DNA of 64,000 bases from Hydrogenophaga sp. (GTDB lineage Bacteria; Pseudomonadota; Gammaproteobacteria; Burkholderiales; Burkholderiaceae_C). Below, in pieces: positions 7,259 to 15,875 of this stretch. Below the pieces are notes generated by a model. That model saw nothing but the letters and a program-made list of their open reading frames with translations, did not search any database and was not told the origin of the DNA. The stretch lies in NCBI GenBank assembly GCA_030653975.1, contig JAURYH010000021.1, positions 1 to 64,000 on the forward strand. Reading direction: 5' to 3'. Both the position numbers and the translations under genes were made by a program. Each line of letters starts with the position of its first letter. Positions within the stretch are counted from its first letter, which is position 1.

Positions 7259-8230
7259 ATGGATATCGTTGACCTGGCTCAGGGGTGCCTACTGGGCGCC
7301 TTCATCGGGGATTCGGCTGGGGCCCGTTTGGAGTTTCTCGGGCGACGCCCTTCCGAACAAGAAATTGCTGACGCGTTGGCAATGAAAGGCGGCGGGGTGC
7401 TGCGCGTTGCCCCGGGGCAGGTCACAGATGATGGCGAACTCACGCTCGCATTGGCTCGTGCACTCGTTGGTGAGTACCGCTTTCCACGGGAAAAGGTCGC
7501 CATCAACTACCGCGCCTGGCTCACTAGCAGACCGTTCGACGTGGGCCACGCCACCTACGCTTCGCTTTCTGGCGCCGTGCAACTTAAAGAAGCGGTGGCC
7601 GATGCCGTTGCCCGGAGCGCTACAACTCACAACATTGATTCGAAGGCAAATGGCGCACTGATGCGAGCCAGTGCCCTGGGCGTCTGGGCAACCCGGGTGA
7701 CCCAGGAGGAGGCTGCAATGGCAGCTTGCGCAGACACAAAATTGACTCACCCGAACCTCAGCTGTCAGGGGGCGAGTGCCGCATACGTCGTGGCCATCAG
7801 GCACCTTCTGCTTCATCCGGGCGACAGCGTGGGGGCCTTTGCTCAAGCAAGAGAGGTGCTGGTGAGCGGCCAAGCAGGAGTCGGATTTGATGAAGCTGTT
7901 TCCTGGCTGGATGATGCGCAGGGAGGTGCACTTCCAACTGGGTACCCCATGGCAGGTTTTGTGCGAATCGCATTCACCCATGCGTTTCATCACCTGCTGC
8001 AGGAAACATCCTTTGCAGAGGCGTTGCCGCAAGTGCTGGCGTGTGGGGGCGATACCGACACGAATGCCTGCATCGTGGGTGGTCTCGTTGGTGCCCGCGT
8101 CGGTATCCAAGGCATTCCAGAGCCAATGACCCGCGCCGTTGTGGAATGCGACACGCAAAAGGGACGACCTCGCCCAGACTGGCTGACGACTCGTGATGCG
8201 TTGGAATTGGCCAAGGCGCTCCTTGCCTGA
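7259..8230 (+). CDS. ADP-ribosylglycohydrolase family protein (DraG/ARH-like)
   Basis: The 323-residue protein shows the binuclear-metal motifs of ADP-ribosylglycohydrolases: G-x2-IGDSAGA near residue 15-21, Q-VTDDGELTLALA at 55-66 and GGDTDTNACIVGG near residue 262. These enzymes remove ADP-ribose from proteins, nucleic acids or small molecules. The start at 7259 has an AAGGAA site; longer readings into the preceding gene are not needed. It is the last gene of the operon behind the Nudix-regulated promoter. It is distinct from the nif-associated DraG encoded at 61283-62215, and the substrate here is unlikely to be nitrogenase, given the island context. Confidence 0.88.
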   Translation: MDIVDLAQGCLLGAFIGDSAGARLEFLGRRPSEQEIADALAMKGGGVLRVAPGQVTDDGELTLALARALVGEYRFPREKVAINYRAWLTSRPFDVGHATYASLSGAVQLKEAVADAVARSATTHNIDSKANGALMRASALGVWATRVTQEEAAMAACADTKLTHPNLSCQGASAAYVVAIRHLLLHPGDSVGAFAQAREVLVSGQAGVGFDEAVSWLDDAQGGALPTGYPMAGFVRIAFTHAFHHLLQETSFAEALPQVLACGGDTDTNACIVGGLVGARVGIQGIPEPMTRAVVECDTQKGRPRPDWLTTRDALELAKALLA

Positions 8231-8499
8231 CATATCTGGGCACCGCTACCGGGCGTGAAACTGAAGCTGAAGGATGCTGTAGGGTTCCTATTTTTTCTAC
8301 ATTGACGACGAGCGGTCGCTCTTGCTGGCGCATCGTGGTCGTGGCAACCTCAGTCCAGCTTGATTTTCAGTCCCTACCTGCGGCACAATCTCCTCCAACT
8401 CACTCGAATGACATGATGTAACGCTCGACCGAACTCCGAATGCAGCCAGACCCGCGCCACAGGTGCGTCTGTCGTTGGCTGACCAATCAGGAGTTCAGT

Positions 8500-8802
8500 A
8501 TGCATCTACGATACCCACGCGCCGCGGTCGCAGCTCAAGAGACCTCATCTCAGAGCAGACTCGTCAGCCAACATCGGTCACCCACCGATTTCATCTCCTC
8601 ACCACCTGGCAGGGTCCTCTGGGCGACTCACCCCTTGTCTGTTCGAACCGGGCGAGTGGTCGCCGTGCGTTTGGTTGGACAATTTGTTGAGGTAGCTCTA
8701 GTGAGTGAAGGCGCGGGAGACCTCCGATGGGTCGTTGCGGACAACGTGTTGACCGGGTTCCAAATCGAGAGGTGGTTGAGAACATCAAAGTTCACCTCCT
8801 AG
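8500..8802 (+). CDS. Hypothetical 100-residue protein
   Basis: The ATG at 8500 has AGGAG six bases upstream, giving a frame of 100 residues. The C-terminal half (VRTGRVVAVRLVGQFVEVALVSEGAGD and on to VLTGFQIERWL) looks like a small beta-rich fold, while the N-terminal 45 residues are low in order. No family is recognised. It stands alone in a poorly coding stretch between the ADP-ribosylglycohydrolase and the recombinases, so the call rests on the ribosome-binding site and the plausible composition. Confidence 0.4.
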   Translation: MHLRYPRAAVAAQETSSQSRLVSQHRSPTDFISSPPGRVLWATHPLSVRTGRVVAVRLVGQFVEVALVSEGAGDLRWVVADNVLTGFQIERWLRTSKFTS

Positions 8803-9066
8803 ACCTAGATTGAAGCAAGGTTCCTGGCAATCTGTCAGAGCATCAATCAGTTGACAAAATGCAGCACTTGCTAGGCTCACCATCACACCAATCAACATAC
8901 GCGCCAGCCTGCGGTCGTAGACACAGTCGGGCTGCATCTTTGAAAGATTGGTGTGCAAGATGCGCATAGTCAAGGGCTGCTGCCCTGAGTCTCAGCCCAC
9001 GGTCGGATACGCCAAGCTCCCAGAGCGCCGGCCCCTTCACATCGCGAACACCTGTCAGGTCGCCTC
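8803..9066. other. Apparently non-coding stretch before the recombinase genes
   Basis: This 264-base gap has only short overlapping frames on either strand without good ribosome-binding sites. I see no tRNA, clear terminator or insertion-sequence end in it. Confidence 0.3.
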
Positions 9067-10782
9067 TTAGACCCATGTCACACCAAACATCGGGTCACTG
9101 ACATAGAGGTGGGAAAGGTCCAACTCCTCGTATCGGAGCTTGGCAATCGCTTCAACCAAGGGTGGCAATGGGTACTGCCTGTTTTCTTGGCGCATGTACC
9201 CCCTGGATGCTCGATTCTGATAAATCCAGTGCCCAGTCAGGGCGTCCCTCGCTTCGTTTTCGATGCCACAGTGTGTGCACTGCTGCTTGAAATTGAAGCG
9301 AAAACTGTGGAAGTCCAATCGTGGGTCTTTGAGGTCAAGTGAGTCAAGGTACCTGCCGTACCAAGAGCCGAGGCTGGGCCCCCACCGTTTGTCCTGGTTA
9401 TTGTTCTTCTGGGACGGAAACAACCGCCGCTCACTTGCTGACCTCATCGCAGCGACATGGACCAACAGGCCGCACTTGATGAGTTCCTGATGCAGGGGAA
9501 CCTGTCGATAGCTGGTCTCTGTTTTGAGATGCTGGTCTGGGTCGAGGTTTGCGATACGGACCACCCACGCGCCATTTATGCGGAGGATGTCGGCTAGCGT
9601 GAGTTGGGCGATTTCCTCCAATCTTCCTCCAACAAAGAGCCCGAGCAGCGGTGCCCAGTAAGAGGCCTCCTTGTTCTGACCAGTGGGCCGGTAGCCCTCG
9701 CAGTACAAGGGGGACAAGAAGAGCTTTTGCAGCTCCCACATTTCATAGGCGCGCCTGTCCTCGGAGGGTGAAGCTTCCGGGACTTCCAAGAGCGAGACAT
9801 TCTCAAACGGATTCGCGACCACCTTGGTCTGCTTCTTGTCGAGCCCCTCGCGGACCAGCGTGGCCAATCCTGAAATATGGTTTCGGGCGGTTTCTCGAGT
9901 GACGCCCTCTTTCGCCAAATGCTTGACGTATGCATCGACATGTTCACCGTTGATGCCCGCCACGGGCAGCGCTCCATGGAGAGCCTCGAACTTTTCCACA
10001 AAACTCATATAGGTTTGTTTCGTGCGCGCTATGGTCTGAGAGCGCTCCCATCGCGCGTGGAGCTCAAACAATGTGGGCATATCGCGCGGTGCGATGGGTA
10101 CCGTTTTTGGAGTGTCATCCACGTCCCCGTGAACGCGTTCCAACTGCGCCTTCATGAGCTTGAGGTCAAGGTGGAGAAGTCCCTTCAGCAACATCTTGCG
10201 AACTTCGGAACCAGGCGGAGCAATCAGAAGTTCGTCCTTCAACAACTGCTGGGCGACCTCCTCATGCTCAGAGTAGTCCTCATCGGCGGCCTGCTCCCGA
10301 AGATAGGCGACACCCTCTTCCATCAATGCCAACCGCTCTTTGCGAGCCTGTCGACGTTCGAGCTTCTCCCTAATTCTCCCGATGTCCGTTCTTTCCTCGT
10401 CATCGGTTTCCAGGAGGAAGAATGCATACCGCTCCAACAGGGCCGGGATGTGGGCTTCCTGCAGGTATTTCGTGGTTCCAGGGGCGCGCGCCTTCGGTAC
10501 GCGGCGCTTGGACGAAACAGCCTTTTGTCGCGCCTTGTTGACCATCTTGTCAAACTCGACAATGCACTCCTTCAACCTCTTCTTCGCTTGCTCAAGGTCC
10601 CCTGTTCGCAACGATTTCCAAACCTGCTCTATCGGCGGGTCCAAAAGCCTCGATACATCAGTCGGCACCTTGCGCTTGAAGTAATAAATCCCCTTCCGCG
10701 ACTTCATGTATTCCGGCAGCGCGGGCTCACCACCGATTGAGGCCTCTATCAGCGTAAAGCTGCTGCATTCAGGTTCGGTCAT
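9067..10782 (-). CDS. Large tyrosine site-specific recombinase (integrase), copy 1
   Basis: The 571-residue protein has an N-terminal integrase-associated region (MKSRKGIYYFKRKVPTDVSRLL, the DUF6538 pattern), a central SAM-like core-binding domain and a C-terminal catalytic domain. The catalytic pieces are GGRLEE (Arg), HSFRFNF (H-x2-R), TGHW (His) and a tyrosine in SRGYMRQENRQY. I start at 10782, where AAGGAA precedes the ATG; a longer frame up to 10887 has no ribosome-binding site. It is a diverged paralogue of the next gene upstream. It would catalyse integration or excision of the island next to the tRNA-Asp gene. Confidence 0.85.
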   Translation of the reverse strand: MTEPECSSFTLIEASIGGEPALPEYMKSRKGIYYFKRKVPTDVSRLLDPPIEQVWKSLRTGDLEQAKKRLKECIVEFDKMVNKARQKAVSSKRRVPKARAPGTTKYLQEAHIPALLERYAFFLLETDDEERTDIGRIREKLERRQARKERLALMEEGVAYLREQAADEDYSEHEEVAQQLLKDELLIAPPGSEVRKMLLKGLLHLDLKLMKAQLERVHGDVDDTPKTVPIAPRDMPTLFELHARWERSQTIARTKQTYMSFVEKFEALHGALPVAGINGEHVDAYVKHLAKEGVTRETARNHISGLATLVREGLDKKQTKVVANPFENVSLLEVPEASPSEDRRAYEMWELQKLFLSPLYCEGYRPTGQNKEASYWAPLLGLFVGGRLEEIAQLTLADILRINGAWVVRIANLDPDQHLKTETSYRQVPLHQELIKCGLLVHVAAMRSASERRLFPSQKNNNQDKRWGPSLGSWYGRYLDSLDLKDPRLDFHSFRFNFKQQCTHCGIENEARDALTGHWIYQNRASRGYMRQENRQYPLPPLVEAIAKLRYEELDLSHLYVSDPMFGVTWV

Positions 10783-10896
10783 CAGTTTCCTTTTTACTGA
10801 CGCTATATCGACCTTCCATGCCCGTCCTTGAACCAGCACATTTGAAAATCTGCGGAATGCGCGGCATACCGTCAGCAGGCGGCGCATCGGCGTCAG

Positions 10897-12534
10897 CTAT
10901 GCAAGCAAAACATCAGTGCCATCCAACGGGCTATCGACAAAAAGGTGGTCCACCTGCAACTCTTCGTAGGACAGCTGACGAATGCCCTCGGTGAGTTTCG
11001 GATACGAGTACTGCCGGTTTTCTCCTCGGAGGTAGGCACGGCCCGCATCCTTGGCCCCCACCCAGTGCCCACTCAAGGCGTCTCGGACTTCATCGCTCAG
11101 GCCGCACAAGCTGCATTGCTGCTTGAACGAATAGCGAAACGAGTGATAGTCCAGGCGGGAATCGCCCAGGCCGATGGTTTCGAGATACCTGCCAAACCAC
11201 TTGCCCACCGCATTTGAGTAGATGCGATTGGCGTTATGGTTTGAGAGCGTCGGGAACAAGCGCTCATGCCCTGCTGCGGCCATCCTGGCGGCGTACACCA
11301 GAAATCCACTTCGGATGACCACGTCGTGCAACGGGACACGTCGGAAACTGCTTTCAGTCTTCACGTTTTGCTCTTCGTCGAGGTCGCAAATGCGGATACA
11401 CCAGACCCCGTTGATGCGCTGAACGTCGTCCAGGCGCAACTGACACAGTTCCTCGATGCGTGCGCCGACGAATGGGCCCAGCAAAGGTACCCAGTAAGCC
11501 GCATCGATGGCCTGCCCGTCGGGCCGGTAGCCCTGCGTGTAGAGCCGACTGGCAAACAGGGCGTTGAGCTCCTTGACCGAGAAAGCTCGTCGCTCCTTGG
11601 GGGCTCGCAGTCCCTGCGCCCCGACAACGTCGATACGCTCGAACGGGTTGCGAACGAGGTCTTCAACCAACTCCCTCATGCCATGGCGCACCAGGGTGCT
11701 GAGAAAGCCGATACGGTTTTCGATGGTGCCTTTGGACAGACGGCGCTCGATGAGTGCGTCGCGGTAGGCCCTCACGTGTGCCTTGGTGATGTCAGGCACA
11801 GCGAGAAAACCGTGCAGTGTTCGAAAGTCCATGACCACGTTGTGCACGGCAGCCAGCGTGCGAGGCCGCGTCTGCTTGAGCTTCCAGTCTTCGAAGAGGT
11901 GCAACATAGTCACAATGGCAGCACCTGAACCGGGCTGATGCGGTGGAGCGCCGAGCTGAGGCACGGCGCCGTGCGATGAGTGAGTGCTGGTTCGTTTTGC
12001 AACAGGCAAGCGAGAGGAATTTCCAGCTGTTGGTGGCGCTTGCATGACTTCTGCTCTCCCCACACGACGCACCGAGTTGCCATCGCCGGGCGCCACAGTC
12101 AACCTATTGCTCTGGGGGGCAACCACCGCAGCCGCCTGAACACCGCTGTCTGCGGTTACGCCAGTTACAGCTTTTGCCAATCCAGCAGGCTGCTGGCCGT
12201 TAGACGGATGCCCAGAGTTGTGGACCAAACGGTCGGGTCGCAGGCACCCCGCCGCCACGGCCCAGTCGTTGGCAAGCACCTTGCGCAGGTGCGCCACTTT
12301 CAGCTCGAACTCTGTGACCTCCACGGCAAGGTACACCCGCGCCTGATGAAACAGCTGGGTGCCCAGGCTCTTCCAGAGCTGTCCGCGGTAGTCGGGAAAT
12401 CCGTGCGCAACATCTGCTGGAATTTTGCGTTTGAAATAAAAAGTGCCGCCGCGCTTGTGCAGGTACTTTGGCTTGGCACCGAGGGACTTTGCAGTTGTGA
12501 GTGCGTAGGGTCCGGATAAATTGCCGTTTGACAT
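10897..12534 (-). CDS. Large tyrosine site-specific recombinase (integrase), copy 2
   Basis: The 545-residue protein has the same layout as its neighbour: YLHKRGGTFYFKRKIPADV at the N-terminus, a low-complexity Ala/Val/Gln-rich linker (about 110-195), a core-binding domain and a catalytic domain with GARIEE, HSFRYSFK, SGHW and RAYLRGENRQY. The ATG at 12534 has GGAG seven bases upstream; the ATG at 12549 has none. The gene lies about 170 bases from the tRNA-Asp terminator, the usual position for an island integrase. Two full-length paralogues in tandem suggest either a two-recombinase mechanism or successive insertions at one site. Confidence 0.85.
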   Translation of the reverse strand: MSNGNLSGPYALTTAKSLGAKPKYLHKRGGTFYFKRKIPADVAHGFPDYRGQLWKSLGTQLFHQARVYLAVEVTEFELKVAHLRKVLANDWAVAAGCLRPDRLVHNSGHPSNGQQPAGLAKAVTGVTADSGVQAAAVVAPQSNRLTVAPGDGNSVRRVGRAEVMQAPPTAGNSSRLPVAKRTSTHSSHGAVPQLGAPPHQPGSGAAIVTMLHLFEDWKLKQTRPRTLAAVHNVVMDFRTLHGFLAVPDITKAHVRAYRDALIERRLSKGTIENRIGFLSTLVRHGMRELVEDLVRNPFERIDVVGAQGLRAPKERRAFSVKELNALFASRLYTQGYRPDGQAIDAAYWVPLLGPFVGARIEELCQLRLDDVQRINGVWCIRICDLDEEQNVKTESSFRRVPLHDVVIRSGFLVYAARMAAAGHERLFPTLSNHNANRIYSNAVGKWFGRYLETIGLGDSRLDYHSFRYSFKQQCSLCGLSDEVRDALSGHWVGAKDAGRAYLRGENRQYSYPKLTEGIRQLSYEELQVDHLFVDSPLDGTDVLLA

Positions 12535-12707
12535 CGAGGTGCTCCACATGAAGGTCTGTGAGACCCCTCGGAGCGGCTGCCAACGAGCACCAGAAACGTT
12601 CGCCGCGACTTCAACGCGGAGAGCTACAACTGCTACACCTGACTGCTACACCGAAGGGCATTTCGGGTAGCACCGTCAGAACGTAGATTGGGTAGCAGAA
12701 AACAAAA

Positions 12708-12740
12708 AAGCCGTTGAAAATCAATGACTTTCAACGGCTT
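12708..12740 (-). terminator. Rho-independent terminator of the tRNA operon
   Basis: Read on the minus strand, AAGCCGTTGAAA pairs with TTTCAACGGCTT around a nine-base loop and is followed by a run of T. It lies 11 bases beyond the tRNA-Asp 3' end. Confidence 0.85.
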
Positions 12741-12750
12741 GATGCTTTAC

Positions 12751-12827
12751 TGGCGGAGTGGACGGGGCTCGAACCCGCGACCCCCGGCGTGACAGGCCGG
12801 TATTCTAACCAACTGAACTACCACTCC
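12751..12827 (-). tRNA. tRNA-Asp (GTC)
   Basis: A 77-base gene with acceptor GGAGTGG pairing with CCACTCC, anticodon loop CTGTCAC (anticodon GTC), a T-arm GGTTCGAGCC and an encoded CCA. It is last in a tRNA-Ala, tRNA-Glu, tRNA-Asp operon. Its 3' end faces the recombinase genes and is the likeliest integration target for the 1-12.7 kb island. Confidence 0.97.
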
Positions 12828-12883
12828 GCAGTGGTGCAGCTTTTGCCTGAAACCTTACAGCTTCAAGCCAAGTGCCACAAACT

Positions 12884-12959
12884 TGGCGACCCTACGGGGA
12901 TTCGAACCCCGGTACTCACCGTGAAAGGGTGATGTCCTAGGCCTCTAGACGATAGGGTC
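12884..12959 (-). tRNA. tRNA-Glu (TTC)
   Basis: A 76-base gene with anticodon loop CTTTCAC (anticodon TTC), T-arm GGTTCGAATC and encoded CCA. It is the middle gene of the tRNA operon. Confidence 0.97.
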
Positions 12960-13034
12960 AAAACCTTGGAACTAACCGAACTTTGCATTGTATCAGCCGC
13001 GCCATCGCTTATCCGATACAAGCTTCACAAATTG

Positions 13035-13110
<76 letters not shown>

Positions 13111-13170
13111 ACAGGGTTTGTTGATTCACGCTTCGCATGTCACCGCTTGGTGCGAATCAGCAAGCCTCAA

Positions 13171-13199
13171 ATTATAGGACATTTTTCAGCGATTTTGAA
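13171..13199 (-). promoter_or_regulatory. Promoter of the tRNA-Ala/Glu/Asp operon
   Basis: On the minus strand a perfect TATAAT (13176-13171) lies 17 bases downstream of a weak -35 TTCAAA (13199-13194). The -35 overlaps the last codons of gltX. Predicted start is about 50 bases before the tRNA-Ala 5' end. Confidence 0.6.
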
Positions 13200-14574
13200 G
13201 CCGCGTCAAAACTGTTTGCTGATTTTGCAGTTCAAGCACCGCGTCGAGCGATGGCGTCTGCGCCGTGCCCATCACCAGCACGCGCACCGGCATCGCCAGT
13301 TGCGGCATCTTGATGCCATGGGCGGTGATGGTTTCCTTGATGGCCGCCGAGATGCTGGCCTTGTTCCAGGCACTGGCGGCGAGCTTCTCCGACAGTGTGG
13401 CCAGCGCGGGCTCAATGGCGGGCGTGACGTGCTGTGCGCGCTCTTCGGCGCTGGGCGCAACGTCGGCGTAAAACGCGGCGGCCCAGCCGGCCAGCGCCAC
13501 CGTGGTGTCGCAACGGTCCTTGAACAGACCGCAGATGGCGGCCAGGCGCGCGTCGGCGGTGATGCCGCGCTTGATCAGTTGTTCGGCCACCAGTGGCGCC
13601 AACGCGGCATCGTCCATGGCCTTCAGGTGCTGGGCGTTGACCCAGCGCAGCTTGGCTTCGTCGAACTGCGCGGCGCTGCGGCCCAGGTGGTCCAGGTTGA
13701 ACCATTCGAGGAACTGCGCGCGGCTGAAGATTTCGTCGTCGCCGTGGCTCCAGCCCAGGCGCGCGAGGTAGTTCACCATCGCATCGGGCAGATAGCCTTC
13801 GTCGCGGTATTGAGTGACCGGCTTGGCGCCGTTGCGCTTGCTCATCTTCTCGCCCTGCTCGTTGAGCACGGTGGGCAGGTGGGCATAGACCGGCGGCTCC
13901 TTGCCGAGTGCGCGGAAGATGTTGATCTGGCGCGGCGTGTTGTTCACGTGGTCGTCGCCACGGATCACGTGGGTGATCGCCATGTCGATGTCGTCCACGA
14001 CCACGCAGAAGTTGTAGGTGGGCGTGCCGTCGGGGCGCGCGATCACCAGGTCGTCGAGTTCGTCGTTGCGGATCTCGATCAACCCCTTGACCTTGTCGTC
14101 CCAGGCCACCACACCACCTTGCGGGTTCTTGAAGCGCAGCACCGGTTTCACGCCTTCGGGCACTGGCGGCAAGACCTTGCCCGGCTCGGGGCGCCAGGTG
14201 CCGTCGTAGCGCGGTTTCTCCTTGTTGGCCATCTGGCGCTCGCGCAGCGCGTCCAGCTCGGCCATGCTCATGTAGCAGGGGTAGACATGGCCCGCGGCCA
14301 CCATCTCGGCCAGCACCGCCTTGTAGCGGTCCATGCGCTGCATCTGGTAGAACGGCCCTTCGTCGTGGTCCAGGCCCAGCCACTTCATGCCTTCGATGAT
14401 CACGTCCACCGCGGCCTGCGAAGAACGTTCGAGGTCGGTGTCTTCGATGCGCAGCACGAAAACACCGCCGGTGGCGCGGGCGAAGGCCCAGGGGTACAGG
14501 GCCGAGCGGATGTTGCCCAGGTGGATGAAGCCGGTGGGCGACGGGGCGAAGCGGGTGCGAATGGATGCTGTCAT
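13186..14574 (-). CDS. gltX: Glutamyl-tRNA synthetase
   Basis: This 462-residue class I aminoacyl-tRNA synthetase charges tRNA-Glu with glutamate. The HIGH-type motif appears as [10 protein letters not shown] near residue 11-20 and the KMSKS-type motif as KMSKRNG near residue 242. The opening [16 protein letters not shown] and the [19 protein letters not shown] block are characteristic. Length is normal for the bacterial enzyme. It lies downstream of metZ and immediately upstream of a tRNA operon that includes its own substrate tRNA-Glu. Confidence 0.98.
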   Translation of the reverse strand: MTASIRTRFAPSPTGFIHLGNIRSALYPWAFARATGGVFVLRIEDTDLERSSQAAVDVIIEGMKWLGLDHDEGPFYQMQRMDRYKAVLAEMVAAGHVYPCYMSMAELDALRERQMANKEKPRYDGTWRPEPGKVLPPVPEGVKPVLRFKNPQGGVVAWDDKVKGLIEIRNDELDDLVIARPDGTPTYNFCVVVDDIDMAITHVIRGDDHVNNTPRQINIFRALGKEPPVYAHLPTVLNEQGEKMSKRNGAKPVTQYRDEGYLPDAMVNYLARLGWSHGDDEIFSRAQFLEWFNLDHLGRSAAQFDEAKLRWVNAQHLKAMDDAALAPLVAEQLIKRGITADARLAAICGLFKDRCDTTVALAGWAAAFYADVAPSAEERAQHVTPAIEPALATLSEKLAASAWNKASISAAIKETITAHGIKMPQLAMPVRVLVMGTAQTPSLDAVLELQNQQTVLTRLQNR

Positions 14575-14588
14575 TTCAGGGTCTCTCG

Positions 14589-14658
14589 ACGGGCCGCCTT
14601 TGGGGAGGCCCGCACCCCCATGGGGGGCAGTGAATGCACGAAGTGATGAACGTGGGGG
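14589..14658. repeat. Dispersed intergenic repeat, family A
   Basis: The gap between gltX and metZ is filled by a unit containing GGGCCGCC, GGGGGGCAG, CACGAAGTG and CGTGGGGG in that order. The same ordered blocks occur inside the acyl-CoA synthetase gene (31043-31147, opposite orientation) and the alpha/beta hydrolase gene (32502-32597). Confidence 0.65.
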
Positions 14659-15867
14659 TTATGGCGCGCTGAGGCCGCGGTCGAGGTCGGCCTGGATGTC
14701 GGTGAGGTGTTCGAGGCCCACGGCGACGCGGATCAGGCCCTGGCTGACGCCGGCGATCTGGCGCTGCGCTTCGGTCAGTCGACCGTGCGAGGTGCTGGCC
14801 GGGTGGGCGCACAGGGTCTTGGTGTCGCCCAGATTGGTCGACAGCGACAGGGTCTTGAGCGAATCGAGCACGTGGAAAGCGCGCTGACGGGCCTGATCGG
14901 CGTCGGATGCTTTCACTTCAAACGACAACACCGCACCACCGCAGTTCGACTGCTGGGCCATGGCCAGTTCGTGTTGCGGATGGCTGCTGAGGCCGGGGTA
15001 ATGCACGCGCGCCACACCCGGATGCAACTGCAGCCACTGCGCCAGCGCCAGCGCGCGGGCGGATTGCGCCTGCATGCGGATCTCCAGCGTCTCCAGCCCT
15101 TTGAGCACGACCCAGGCGTTGAACGGCGCCAGCGTCATGCCGCCGCTCTTGAGCACGGGCAGGAAAGTCTTCGTCACCAGCTGCTGGCTCGCGCACAGCG
15201 CACCGGCCATCACGCGGCCCTGACCATCCAGGTACTTGGTGCCCGAGTGCATGACGATGTCGGCCCCCAGCGCCATGGGGCGCTGCAGCGCCGGTGTGGC
15301 GAAGCAGTTGTCCACCGCCAGCAGCGCACCCGCGTTGTGCGCGATGTCGGCCAGCGCGCGGATGTCGCAGACGTCGGTCAATGGGTTGGTGGGCGTCTCG
15401 GCGAACAGCAGTTTCGTGTTTGGCCGCACCGCCGCGGCCCAGGCCGACACATCGGTCTGCGAGACAAAACTCGACTGCACGCCGAACTTGGCCAGATCGG
15501 AACCGATCAGCTTGATGGTCGAGCCGAACATGGAATGCGAGCAGATCACATGGTCGCCGCTTTGCAGCAGGCCCATGCACATCATCAGAATCGCCGACAT
15601 GCCCGAGGCCGTGGAGATGCAGGCTTCAGCGCCTTCCAGTGCCGCCAGGCGCTGCTCGAAGCTGGACACCGTGGGGTTGCCGTAGCGACCGTAGGTGTAG
15701 CCGTCTTCGTCACCCGCAAACCGCCGCGCGGCGGCTTCGGCCGAGGGCTGCACATAACCACTGGTCAGGAACAGGGCTTCGGAGTTTTCACCGTAGGGGG
15801 TGCGCGGCACGGCGGCGCGCACGGCCAGGGTGTCGCGGTGAAGGTCGGGATCTTTGTCTAAAGGCAT
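14659..15867 (-). CDS. metZ: O-succinylhomoserine sulfhydrylase
   Basis: The 402-residue protein is a PLP enzyme of the Cys/Met metabolism family. It has YGRYGNPTVSSFE, an Ala-Ser-Gly-Met block (TASGMSAI), the cofactor-binding FAETPTNP and VDNCFATP stretches, and the Schiff-base lysine in HSGTKYLDGQGR. It converts O-succinylhomoserine and sulfide to homocysteine in methionine synthesis. I start at MPLDKDPD (15867), which follows purF by eight bases. The place after purF is the usual betaproteobacterial arrangement for metZ, which favours it over a cystathionine gamma-synthase call. Confidence 0.9.
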   Translation of the reverse strand: MPLDKDPDLHRDTLAVRAAVPRTPYGENSEALFLTSGYVQPSAEAAARRFAGDEDGYTYGRYGNPTVSSFEQRLAALEGAEACISTASGMSAILMMCMGLLQSGDHVICSHSMFGSTIKLIGSDLAKFGVQSSFVSQTDVSAWAAAVRPNTKLLFAETPTNPLTDVCDIRALADIAHNAGALLAVDNCFATPALQRPMALGADIVMHSGTKYLDGQGRVMAGALCASQQLVTKTFLPVLKSGGMTLAPFNAWVVLKGLETLEIRMQAQSARALALAQWLQLHPGVARVHYPGLSSHPQHELAMAQQSNCGGAVLSFEVKASDADQARQRAFHVLDSLKTLSLSTNLGDTKTLCAHPASTSHGRLTEAQRQIAGVSQGLIRVAVGLEHLTDIQADLDRGLSAP

Positions 15868-15875
15868 GGGCGTGT

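Noticed and set aside
9877..10740. Plus-strand frame of 287 codons opposite the first recombinase
   Set aside because: The recombinase on the other strand has intact catalytic motifs; no ribosome-binding site or domain supports the antisense frame.
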